In this document: positions 1 to 10,200 of the stretch, in pieces
Position numbering within the stretch: the stretch's first letter is position 1
Layout of the letters: every line of letters begins with the position of its first letter
Assembly (NCBI GenBank): GCA_003117195.1
Contig: BDSI01000007.1
Coordinates: 1,054,001-1,118,000, forward strand
Direction: 5' to 3'
Origin: Eudorina sp. 2006-703-Eu-15
Lineage: Eukaryota; Chlorophyta; Chlorophyceae; Chlamydomonadales; Volvocaceae
DNA length: 64,000 bases
Position numbers and translations under genes: made by a program
Notes under the pieces: model-generated
Databases searched by the model: none
The model's input: the letters and a program-made list of their open reading frames with translations, nothing else
What the model was told of the DNA's origin: nothing

Positions 1-1868
1 GGTAAGGAAATAATTGGGAGCGTCCAAGCAAGAGAACACTACGTACCGTCCCAGAGCGGACAAGACGCGCCGCTTTGCTTGCTCATCAGTCATCAACTCG
101 CAATCAGGGAGCGCAGCGCAGTGATTCGGGCAGCGTAGGCAATCGGAGTGTTTGTGCGGGCGGTCCTTCGTTGTCCCTTTTCACTTGGTTGTTGTGCGCG
201 GGTGCGTGCCTCGCTCGCTGTTCTGACGGCGGCGGGTCTTAGCAGGGTTTCCCCCTCCGTCCCCTAGTTTGTAGGCGCCAACGGGATCCCCTGATGGCTG
301 GGTTAGGTCCGCTGTACGTATACCACTCCTTCAATTCAGCGACTTGACATACTACGATGATCATCAGTAGGCAAGGCCACCGACGAAAATCAGTTATCGT
401 ACCGTGTAGTACCGCACGGACTGCTGCTTGAACACACAGCAGTCGCAGTATACATATGCAAAGCACGTAGTTTTATCCCTTTTCATCCCAGAAATAGTAA
501 TCTCCGGAGGTGTAGACGGGACACCCTGGGGACACGAATAAGCATATCGCCTTAATGAGCAGTCGTAAACGTACACCTCGTCCAGCCTCTCTATCTTGCT
601 GACCCAGCCAGCAGCACGTTCAAGGTAAGCTAGAATGTGTGTTGGTCTGCCATACAACGGGGCGTCGGCATGGAGACCGATACGCGGCCCACGCCGCCGC
701 ACCACCTGCTAGCTACCAGCCTACCACTACTCCGACAGCTGCTACCCCTCAGTCACCAGGGTCAACGGTGAAGAAATCCTGCACCAGATACCTACATGCA
801 CGTACGGCAGGAAGCGCCCTCACCCTGCTGCCTCTCTGGCCTTCCTCCCAGACAAGTTACAGCCCTGATGAGTCATGGGGGAGAGAGGGGCCAGGCAGGC
901 AGCGTGGAACGTCCCGCTTGTCAGGTAGGCGGTTTCATGAGTGCCGGGGCAATGACCCCATCCATGTATAGGGGTGCCGCGCCTGATGGGAACCGGATTC
1001 ATTGGTATCGGGAATATCAACTCCGGTTGTCCTAATGACTGGAACCGATGGGCGCATAGGTACATGCGGAGGAGAACCTACCAGCGCGCTTTCCCGGTGG
1101 CTGCGTGCGCGGGCGGGGTCGGGAGGGGCCCACGAGCTGTCCCGCCCCGAACAGTCTGGAGCAAGGGTCCACCACGCTCTTCGAAACGAACCCTTACAGG
1201 ACCTACCTAGTGATCTACTCCAATCTGAATGTGTACCACCACCCCTCTGAAACCCCATCTAGGGTTCTCGTCACAAGCTGCACAATCGCAACCATCACGC
1301 CTCACGCCAGAATCGGGTACGACGGCCTACCTCGCCCGATACGAACTCGTCCCCTCGAGCCTCGCGCGCCACGTCATCGCCGTGACCAAACCTCTCACAA
1401 GTACCTATCTATCCAAACCCCGTGCCTACATCCACCGGTCAGCTAGACCACCTACGAAACGGCTTTCCTTGAATACCAACGCTGCCGCGGAAAAGTTCGC
1501 GCGCCCAGCTACCTGGCTTTGGTTCGCAACCCCGCAACCGCCCCAGCTCCCGCAGCCGCCGTCCAATCGCACGGGCACGCAAGCGTCCTCCCATGTCAGC
1601 CCGCGGCCCGTGCTCTCCAGAATCTATCCCCCACCCAGAACACGGCGCGACCCGCAAATCGACGCTGCGTGCACTCAAGCGGCCCCGCAGCAGCAACCAC
1701 CAAGGCCGCTTCCCTGCCAGACGCCAACGCAACCGCCGCACCAGCCACCCCACACGGCCGGTGCGTGCCGCAAGTGAGTGCCGCAAGTGAGTGAGTCCAC
1801 AGAGGCCCGCCGGCTTGCGGTCCGCCCCCTGCTGCTCTCTGCGGGGACTGCTTTCTCCGCTCCGCTCA
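1..1868. other. Region without a supported gene, left edge
   Basis: I see no exon chain with consistent splice phase on either strand. The region lies downstream (3') of the minus-strand membrane-protein gene that ends at 1869 and probably holds its 3' UTR plus spacer. Open frames here are short and arginine/proline rich, as expected for shadow frames in GC-rich DNA. Confidence 0.4.
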
Positions 1869-4757
1869 TCACTCCCCCTTGCCCTGCGGGCCCTTCCACA
1901 TGGCCGTCGCCGCGGTGGTGCCCTCCGCGGTGACATCCGCCAGGAACTGCGCCAGCTTGGGCTGCACGCCCCTTAGGGCGCTCAGACAAAGCGCCAGCAC
2001 TGCCAGCAAGCCTGTCGCGGCGGTGTGGATTGGAAGCCGGTTATAAAGGATGGCGAAGCAAGGAAACCAGACCGGAAGGTAGGGGTATAGGAAATTGGCA
2101 CACATATTTATACTAGGGGGTGTTCCGCGTCTGGGCTTCCATCAGGTTCTTCCGCAGCGCGACCCACAGCGATCGGACAGCAATGCGCGGTTCGCCAGCC
2201 GGGCGCGCGCCAGGCTGCTGTCGCGTATCCAACCTGTCCGCGGCCCTACTGGGTGAATTCAGCGAAGCGCTCTCTCACCCGTTAGGGCGTCGATGAAAGA
2301 CATCATGAGGTAAGCGAAATATAATGTGGGGAAGGGTTCGCACAACGATTCGCACAACAAGGAAACCAGCGCGAACCAAAGTGCGTGTAGGGTGCGTGTA
2401 CGATGCGACCCGCGCCCCGCTCTTGACGTTCCGTCCCCCGCAAGGGGGGCCACGGGGTCGGCCCACGAGCGACAACCGCAAAACGAGCTCGTCCGAGCTG
2501 CTGATTGACAGATGGGTTTGCAACGAGCGCGGCTCGGCCGGTCCGCATCCCGCCCTTGCCATCCCCGGCCTCCAATGCTGGGGGGTGGCAAGGGCCTGAT
2601 GCGGACCGGCCGAGCCGTGCTCGTTCCTCCCTCGTTCTTCCCCTCAGCACAACACCCATCCGACAGTGCAAGCCCCACCCCGCCCACAAACCCTACAAGC
2701 GGCGACCAGAGCAGCAGCGCCCCCACCCCTCCTCCAGCATCCGATTCGGCTCTCCAAACACGTGCCGCCATCCACATCATCCACAACGGCAATCGTCCCA
2801 ATCTCCCGTCGGAAACCCCGTACTCGCGCGCAGCGCCCCGTTCCCTTCGTCCCCTCCCTCGTCCCACCCCCCTCTCCCAGATGCGGTTCTCCTTAACCCC
2901 CCTCCCCCCGCCACGCACCCGCCGGGAACAGAAGGTACATTCCGCGGTCCAGATCCACGTCGTTGTGCGTGTCGAAGCGGTAGTGCACCAGCACATGCTT
3001 CGGCCAGTGGCTCACGTTCCGCAGCTCCGAGACCAGCACCGGGTGGCGCTTCTGGTACTCCTCAGAGGCCTCCACCACCTATTGGAGGGCAGGGCCGGAA
3101 AGGCAGGGAGGGCACCGGTCCGTGGAGGGCTGAACAGGCGGCGGGAATAGGACAAGGACCTCAACCCGACGTCCCAGCCCAAGCCCAACACGTGTACGGC
3201 GCAAAATATTTGGGGTGCGGCGGGTTCAGGTGGGCATCGGGGCCAGCAGGGCACGGCACGGCAGGCGTGCCGGGCCCTATGGCCGAGGGCGCGGGCTTAA
3301 CGAAAAGGCTGGGCGCGGTGTGTTGCATTCGAGAATCGCGGTCAAGTCCATCTACAGGGAGGGAGGGAGGGCGGGAGGGAGGGAGGGCGGCAGCACCGGC
3401 GCTAGCCGGCCAGGAGTGTAGGTTGCGCGCGTGGGACCCCTACACCCCTTGCTTCCGCAGGGATGGCTCGCGGCGAGGGCATCAGACCGCGGTGCGCCAA
3501 GGTTGTGGCGCGTATCCAGCCCGGATCCCCTCTGCCCAAGAAGGCGCCAGCTCGTTGGGCCGCGTCGCGGTCGCGGCGGCATACATCTTACCGTTGCGCA
3601 ACGCGGCGGGACCCCACATTCCCTGCATGCGCACTCCAGTGCTCGGGTCCCTCCCGCACCGTCCAGCCCTGTCCTCCATCCCCCGTTGTCAAGTCTTCGT
3701 CGCCGGGCGGGGTGTGTCAGGGCAGTTTTCTCTTCAACCCTTCTTATCATCGATAGCGGCCTGTCACATCGACTGGGCACCCCTACCCCTGCGAGCCCCT
3801 GTTAGCCTCTCTGCGCACCGCCGACTGGCACACGCACGGCCAGGGGTCAAGGCAGCCTCCGGGCGGTAGCCATCGGGCGGTGGGGCTACGTCATACCTCC
3901 CTCTGTGAGCGCCCTCTCCAAGCGTCTACGCGCCCAGGGTCCACACCGTCTGTCCCATCATTCCTCATTCTCACACCCTCTCACCCACACAGTTATCTCT
4001 CATACACTCGCCCGCCGAGCCCCGCACCTCGGCGGTGGCGCCCAGCAGCTCCTCCCCCGACCGGCGCAGAGTCACCAGCACCAGCGGCACCGCGGGCGCC
4101 CCCTGACCCAGCAGCGGCACCCACGGGGTCAGGTGGCGGTCGCCTGCGGGATCACAGTCCGAGGGACCCAATGGTGTTGATGGGGGAACAGGCAAGGTGG
4201 GCAAGTCACCAGCAGCTCGCAGAAACCGCCCGCTCTCCCGGACGAAATCATGCGCTTTGGGGGCTGTCCGCCGTCGTCCCGCTGCGCCTGCTGAGCGCGC
4301 GTGCGCTTGGCGTGCACCCGCCCAGGGTGCCAGGGGAGGCGCCTGGCTCACCATCGAATGAGAACTGCAGCTTGTATGTGTCCTTCTCCCCAAAGGCCAG
4401 CTGCGGTTTGGGAATCGGAACAGCTACCTGCGGGGTGCAGGTCGTGTTGCCGAAGTCAGATCGGCAGCGTCGATGGCGCAAGGCACCGCAAGACACGCAC
4501 CAGTCGGTCCACGCCGAACCGCGGACAGTGCTGGCCTAGCAAGTCCTGCCAGTTCGTCCGTGCCTGCCAATCGAGACAGAGAAAACGTAGGCAACTGTCC
4601 GACGAAGGAAAAACTGATACAAGCAGAATACCTGATGGAACTGTGCTTTACGTGACGTGTGAATGTAATCACCGTCGCGGAAACTTGTCGCCTTTGCGGG
4701 AACAAGCAGCGCAACGCAAGCTACAAATAATGACAGACATTTCCGCACTGCGCCCAT
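1869..4757 (-). CDS. Conserved plant/algal type I membrane protein of unknown function
   Basis: CDS is complement(join(1869..2011, 2919..3078, 4028..4143, 4352..4427, 4501..4563, 4632..4757)), 227 residues, with phase kept at all five introns and GT-AG at each. Residues 1-23 form a signal peptide (MGAVRKCLSLFVACVALLVP, then a small-residue cleavage region). The lumenal part contains FRDGDYI, AQFHQ, a DLLGQHCPRFG stretch, PIPKP, and WPKHVLVHY. One membrane helix follows near residues 175-195 (LLAVLALCLSALRG), then a short cytosolic tail ending GPQGKGE. I recall plant proteins of unknown function with the same order of motifs (HCPRFG, PIPKP, WPKHVLV, a single C-terminal helix), so I infer a conserved secretory-pathway membrane protein. 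No catalytic motif is visible. Two further phase-compatible exons at 2168..2233 and 4210..4287 were left out because they would interrupt regions continuous in the remembered plant proteins. Confidence 0.75.
2081..2115. repeat. Introner-like repeat copy in a 3' intron part
   Basis: The plus strand reads GGGGTATAGGAAATTGGCAC then ACATATTTATACTA. In the sense of the host gene (minus) this is a TATAAATATG...CCAATTTCCTATACCCC block about 70 nt before the acceptor of the last exon (2011). It matches copies at 11347, 13732, 22575, 42910, 44251, 46268 and 62640. Confidence 0.7.
2525..2622. repeat. Near-perfect 98-nt inverted repeat (hairpin) in an intron
   Basis: The left arm 2525..2566 and right arm 2582..2622 pair over about 41 positions with roughly four mismatches or bulges around a loop of about 15 nt. 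The core arm is GGCTCGGCCGGTCCGCATC. A GATGGGT motif outside the left arm is matched in inverted form about 35 nt outside the right arm, so the symmetry may continue. The hairpin lies in the 907-nt intron between exons 2919..3078 and 1869..2011 of the membrane-protein gene. It could be a small-RNA precursor or a foldback/MITE remnant; the sequence alone does not decide. Confidence 0.75.
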
Positions 4758-5434
4758 ACGTCGATATTGAAACCCTTGTGTCAAAGAAATGCTACTTAAG
4801 CATTTGAGTGGTAGGCTCATTTGACTGAGAGTTCCAGTCTCTGCTTATGAGTTGCTACCGGTTAACGAAGGCTTCGGATCTGAACAGATGAAAGGGGTAT
4901 AGCGTAGTGCAGCGCTCTCGTTATCATAAGTTGCAGAAATAGGTATGAAACCACTGCTGAACTCCGGACAAATCGATGAAGACCGTGAAGTACCGTCCAC
5001 GCCGTGTTACCAGAAAGAATACCATAATGGGTTACAAACCTCGGCTCAGCATATCAGGCTCAGTAAAGATGATATGTAAGTATGGGCAGATATCTAGTCC
5101 CATACCGCTGAACAACAACCAGGACAACACACACTAGTGCACGAAACATAGACGTTGCCCTGAAACAACTAAACCACGCGCCACAGCCGAGCCACTGGAA
5201 CATCTACCGATCATGACAATCTGCGCTCATCAATCAGTCGAAGGACACACAAATGCACAACATACCCACCCCCACAGAAGGACTCTGCAGTCACCCAAGC
5301 ACGATCCTACACGAATCTATTGGCACGACGCTGCACCGTGCGCCTTTGCGCGAGAGACCACAAATATAGATAGGGCTTCCGTCTGAACACCCGTTCCGGA
5401 AGCAACGCCCAATAAGCCAGGAGCCCTTGAAGGC
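4758..5434. other. Intergenic spacer, relatively AT-rich
   Basis: This spacer separates the start of the membrane-protein gene (4757, minus) from the end of COX2B (5435, minus). It should hold the promoter of the former and the 3' UTR of the latter. Base composition is visibly lower in GC than the flanking exons. I see no gene or clear element. Confidence 0.5.
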
Positions 5435-6059
5435 TTACGAGATCCACTTCTTCACGTACCTGCACAGCAATAGGGACAACGCATCATATGTCAGAAGTCA
5501 GAACTGGATGCGAGCGAATCACCGCTACGTGGCGGCCTAGGAACCACAGGGCCAACGCGAAAACTCAATCTAAACAATAAACACAGGAACAAAACATCAA
5601 TATGGAGAACCAAAACACTTACTCCGTGAGGAACTGGCGTGGGCTGATTGCCTCAACCACGATGGGCATATACGTGTGGTTCGCGCCGCAAAGCTCCGAG
5701 CACTGGCCGTAGAAAACGCCTTCACGGTTGATGGTAAGCCAGACCTGGTTCAGGCGGCCAGGCACGGCGTCCATCTTCACGCCCAGAGCAGGCACCGCCC
5801 AGCTGTGAATCACGTCGGACGCGGTGACCAGAAGCCGAATAAGCGTGTTGGTCGGCAGGACGAGGCGCTCATCCACCTCCAGTACGCGCAGCTGACCCGG
5901 CTGCACCTCCGTGAGCATGTAGCTGTCGAAATTGTAGGAGATGGACTGCGTCGCTGGCACCTTTGACAGCAGAGCACTCTTAATGCGGTCCTTGAGCTCA
6001 GAGCGGAAGGAAGGATCCGCCTTAAGCTTAGCCTTCAGCTCCTCCTTGGCGTCGACCAT
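5435..6059 (-). CDS. COX2B: Cytochrome c oxidase subunit II, C-terminal half (COX2B), nuclear-encoded
   Basis: CDS is complement(join(5435..5459, 5623..6059)), 153 residues. The intron 5460..5622 has donor GTAAGTG and acceptor GTGCAG; without it the frame hits a stop within one codon, and the last exon adds YVKKWIS. The protein carries the CuA-binding intermembrane domain only: SDVIHSW, then [15 protein letters not shown], which supplies the C-x3-C-x3-H-x2-M ligands. No transmembrane helices are present; in chlorophycean algae these are on the separate COX2A subunit. Residues 1-42 form a charged helical extension ([11 protein letters not shown]), which in this family is thought to hold COX2A and COX2B together. 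I chose the ATG at 6057..6059 because it follows an acceptor-like CCGAACAG and gives a length matching the known algal proteins as I recall them. An upstream exon adding a few residues is possible. Product: complex IV, mitochondrial inner membrane. Confidence 0.95.
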
Positions 6060-7213
6060 TTCGGTAACTGTTCGGTAGAAATACAACGCGCAATGGAACA
6101 AGGAAGCCACCTGTGTTCCTCGCTCGACTGCTGGCGTTGTTTGCAAACCTTGAGCGGGTTGCGTAAAATGTACAACCCTGCAGCGGTACAACCCAGGGGA
6201 CGAGACTCCGTAATGTAGCGCCGTCCTGTTTCGCACGTTTACTTCCATTCTACACTATTTTAGCTACAGATATGGTGCCCACCTAGCACGAAGTCGCGAA
6301 CGCTCACGTCGTCATGTCGGAGAACTTTTACGCTTATAGGTCCCCCCCTTTCAGCGCGAAGGCCAAAAGTCGACTAGTCAGCCTTCACTGTTTGAACGCG
6401 GTGCGTGAAACCCACCCTCAGGCATCAGGCGCTTTGTCCAGCGATGGCGGACGTGCCCCACGTGTCCACCTTACAACCAAGACTTTGTTATCTTCGAGGT
6501 CGCTCCCCCCATCAATGCCGCTGAGCAGGCTCCATAGCTCCACACCCTCTGTCCCCTGATGCATCATACGTCGAGAGGGCCTGCCGCATTACTCTCACGA
6601 GCATGCCTCGCCTTGAGCAGCGGAAGCCAACCCGCCTTCGCCCCTGCCACTCAACTTGCGACTACCACGTACCCACGCGCCCACTATCCCGGGCCCCAGC
6701 CCAGTCAGGCGCCCCCCTTCATGTCAATCCTATATCTTTATTAAGATAACGAAACCGCGAGAAGCGCCCTCCCCCGCGACCAACACACTAATAAGAGTGG
6801 TGCCCTATCATCCCCATCAACCACCATTACCATCCCTACTACCAACCGAACACACAGTCCACAGCGGCAGTCCGCGCGCGTGCACAGAAACCCGCCGGTG
6901 TGTGTACGGTAACGCGGGGCAACTCCTTCGGCCCATCACCCCCAGCATGAGCTCCCTTGGAGCCGTAGCAGCCCCCAAGCCGCCTCGCTCCTACCACCTC
7001 CCGTCCATCCTCCCATCCACCCATCCATTCAACACCATCCATGCATCCGGCGAGCCAGCCTTCCAACCAGTCCGCCAGCCATCCCCGAACCTGCGCGCCT
7101 CGTACCCCTCGACCCTTACCAGGCCCAAACGCCGCCACCCAGGCACACCCCTCCCATGTCCCAACCCTTCCACCCCGTCACCCGCTGCTTCCACCTTGGG
7201 GGGCTCCTCCGCC
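6060..7213. other. Intergenic region, COX2B promoter side and NUP50 3' side
   Basis: Both flanking genes are on the minus strand, so the left part should hold the COX2B 5' UTR and promoter and the right part the NUP50 3' UTR. The stretch near 7000-7080 contains imperfect CCATCCAT-type repeats. No supported coding region. Confidence 0.5.
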
Positions 7214-10200
7214 TCATTCGGTCATGTCCTCCTGCAGCTTGAGCACCACCGACTCGAAGACCCGGTTCTGGCCCTCCTTCATATTGAACATCACCGATTT
7301 CATCTGCGCAAGGGGCAGACGACCACCACAGGGGCAGACGAAATCGGGGGTCGGTCGGGGCGAACAGAGGAGACCAGAGGAACGCCGACGAATCACACAG
7401 ATAAGGACATGGACGGCGATGATTGCCAGGATGGCGGTCATAGGCTTAACGCCCTAGCGCCTTCTACTGCCTCGCGTTCCTCCACTTGGCCACCTCCTCC
7501 ACCCGGAGCGCTGGTCATCCGCTGGGATCCAGATCCCGGCGGATTCAGCCTGTCTCACCGAGGGCGGGGAGGTGCCGTCGGGGCTCCAGACTGCGGAGAA
7601 GGCGACGCTCTTGGCCTTCTCGCTCACAAGCAGTTTCATGGTCTTGTAGATGTAGGCCTGGAACAGGCACCGACCCTGAGGCAAGGGAGGGGCGAGCAAG
7701 GCGCAGGTTCCAGGTCCGGCGGGGAATCTGTACAAAAACGGCCGGGAAAAACGGCCTGCTACCTCACAAAACGATAACAGGCCACGTCCCCAGGGACAGC
7801 CACGCGACACGGTCGGGGCAAGGCCGCGTTCGTGAGGCACAGAGCATCCTCCCAGGAGCCGGACGTTCAAGGTCGCCTGTTGCACAGCATCCGCAATTTA
7901 CACCGCACACCACAGGTCCACAGCACCCCGCACCACACCACAGCACAGCACACGGCACAGCGCAGTCAAGCACAGCACGCGTGTCATCAAATCCCAGCTC
8001 ACCGCCTCCGTGAAGAGGGCGATGTAGGGCTTGGCCGCCTCTGACTTGGCTCTGCGGACCGACAGCATCCCCGTACCCACGGGCTCCCACCCGGTGATCC
8101 GCCCCGTGTCGTCCTTGACGGGCACCCGCAGCCGAGCCTTCTCATTGAACAACATCTCCACATTGTCATTGACCTGGGGCAAGGCGGTTAGTGCGGTTGA
8201 GGAGACGCGGTCAGTGCAGTTGAGAGACCATAAACAGGGAAAGGAGTCGTAAGGAGGGGTAAGGTATGGGTGGTCCTCCGCACGCGGGGTGGGAAGGAGT
8301 GGCCGACCCGGTGAGGCCTGGATGGGGGTCGACTCCCATTAAATTGGTTCTCTTCCATGCCCCATTGGATCGGTTCCCTTCCAGTCCCCATTGGGTTGGT
8401 TCACCCCCGCGCTGTACCTGCAGACTGGGCTCCTTGGCGCACTCATCCGGCTCCGGCTCCGGCTCCTCCTCGCCCTCGCCCTCTGTGGCGATGAGGGGTT
8501 CACGGTGAGGCTCGCGGTGAGGCCGGCAGCGCAGGTAAGGCAGACGGACAGCGTCGAGGTGCCCGGACCAGGCCGTGAGGCAGTGGGGCAGTGAGGCAGT
8601 GAAGTCGGACCAAAACATCGCGCAGGGCCCCGCAGCCCGGCTGAGGCCCCGACATCACTACTCCTCTGCACACACCACCTCATTCCCCGGGTCAGGTCGG
8701 GTCAGGTGGGGTCAGACGGGTTTCTTCGGTGACCACATCATGCCTCACCCGCGGGTTTCGGCACGAAGTTGAACCCCGCGGAGGCCGCTGGGGGCGCGCC
8801 GAAGGAGAAGCCGCCCGCGGCCGGCGCCGCGCCGCCAAAGAGGAAGCCCGTCGCGGGGGCCGCGGACGCGGCGGCGGCGGACGCGCCAGCGCCGCCGTCC
8901 TTGGCGGAGCCTTCCTTCGACGCGTCCTTCGACGCGCCGCCAGCAGCGCCCGTCGTGGTCGTCGTCCCGAAGGAGAATGCCGGGCCGCTCCCAGCTGCCC
9001 CGCCGCCAAAGATCGACCCGGCCAGACCCGAGGGGCCCGCGCCGGCAGAAGACGACGACGCTGCCGCTGCCGCTGCTGGCGCTGCGCCAAAGTTGAAGGT
9101 CGGCGCCGACGCCGGCGCTGAGGCACTGCCGCTGCCGGCGGCGGCGCTGCTGGCCGCCGCTGACGCGCCGAAGTTGAAGGCGGCGGCGGGTTTGGCGCCC
9201 GGCGCCGACGCGTCGCTGCTGCTGGTCACGCCAAATGCGATGGTTCCAGAGCTGCCCGCCGCCGTTGAGGAGCCGCCCGCAGAGGAGGACGCTGCAGCGG
9301 GTGCTCCGAACTGGAAGAGGCCGCCGCTCGGGGCCCCGGCACTGGCGGCGGGAGCCTTGTCAGCCGCAGCCGCAGCAGGAGCAGTAGCTGCGTCAGCAGT
9401 CTTGGCGCTAGCGCCTGCCTGGCCTTCTTTCCCCGGGGGACCGCCATCCTTTCCGGTGTTGAGTGTGGTGGTGGTGCTGGACGTGGTGGTGGCGGGGCCA
9501 GTGGTGGTGGGGGTTGTAGCAGCCGCGGCGGAGGACGACGACAGGAAGGTGAACGGCTTGGGCGCCTCCACCGTCGCCGCAGGCGCCTTGGCGGCGCCCT
9601 TGGCGGCTGCCTCCTTGCCGGCATCTGCCTCCGCCGCCGCCGCTGCCGGTGCTGGTGCCGGTGCTGGTACCGGTGCCGGTGCGGACGTGGATGCGCCGAA
9701 AGAGAAGCCAAAGGTGGTGGCCGCAGTTGCCGGCGCCGTTCCGCTAGTGCTGCTGGTCGTCGCCCCGGCGGACGATGCGGCCGCCGCCGCACCCGCGCTG
9801 CCGAACAAGGACAAACTGCCTGCGGGTGCGGGTGCGGACGCAGCCGCCGTCGCTGCGGAGGGCGCCGCCATGAAGCCAAGGGCTTGGGGATACCCCGTGG
9901 CGAAAACAGGCGGGCAGGCGGGACCGAGGGTATCGTGGGTCGGTGTCGGGTCAGGCGGGTGAGGAGGCCGATGGGTGGAGCTGACGCGCACCGGCGGGCT
10001 AGCAGCGGGGCTGATGAGCGCAAAGGGTGGTGTTGCGGGCGTGGTGAAAGAATCCCGTGGGGGCGTGATGAGGGACCCCGTGGAGGTCTGTGAGATTCGC
10101 CTGCTACGAGGCCTGCTATGGGACGCTGCGGAGAAGGTAGCGCCCGGCGGAGTGAAGTGAGGGGGCCGCGGGGCGCGACGCCAGGGGGCGGGGCGTCCTC

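Noticed and set aside
2168..2233. Phase-compatible extra exon in the membrane-protein gene
   Set aside because: It would insert 22 residues between LLFPAG and the membrane helix, where the remembered plant proteins are continuous; direct joining of 2919 to 2011 is also in phase.
4210..4287. Phase-compatible extra exon in the same gene
   Set aside because: Skipping it gives FSFDGDRHLTPWVPLL, which matches the plant protein order; including it adds an arginine-rich insert with no support.
8769..9962. 397-codon plus-strand frame opposite NUP50
   Set aside because: Antisense shadow of the FG-repeat exon; its Ala/Pro/Val composition simply mirrors that exon.
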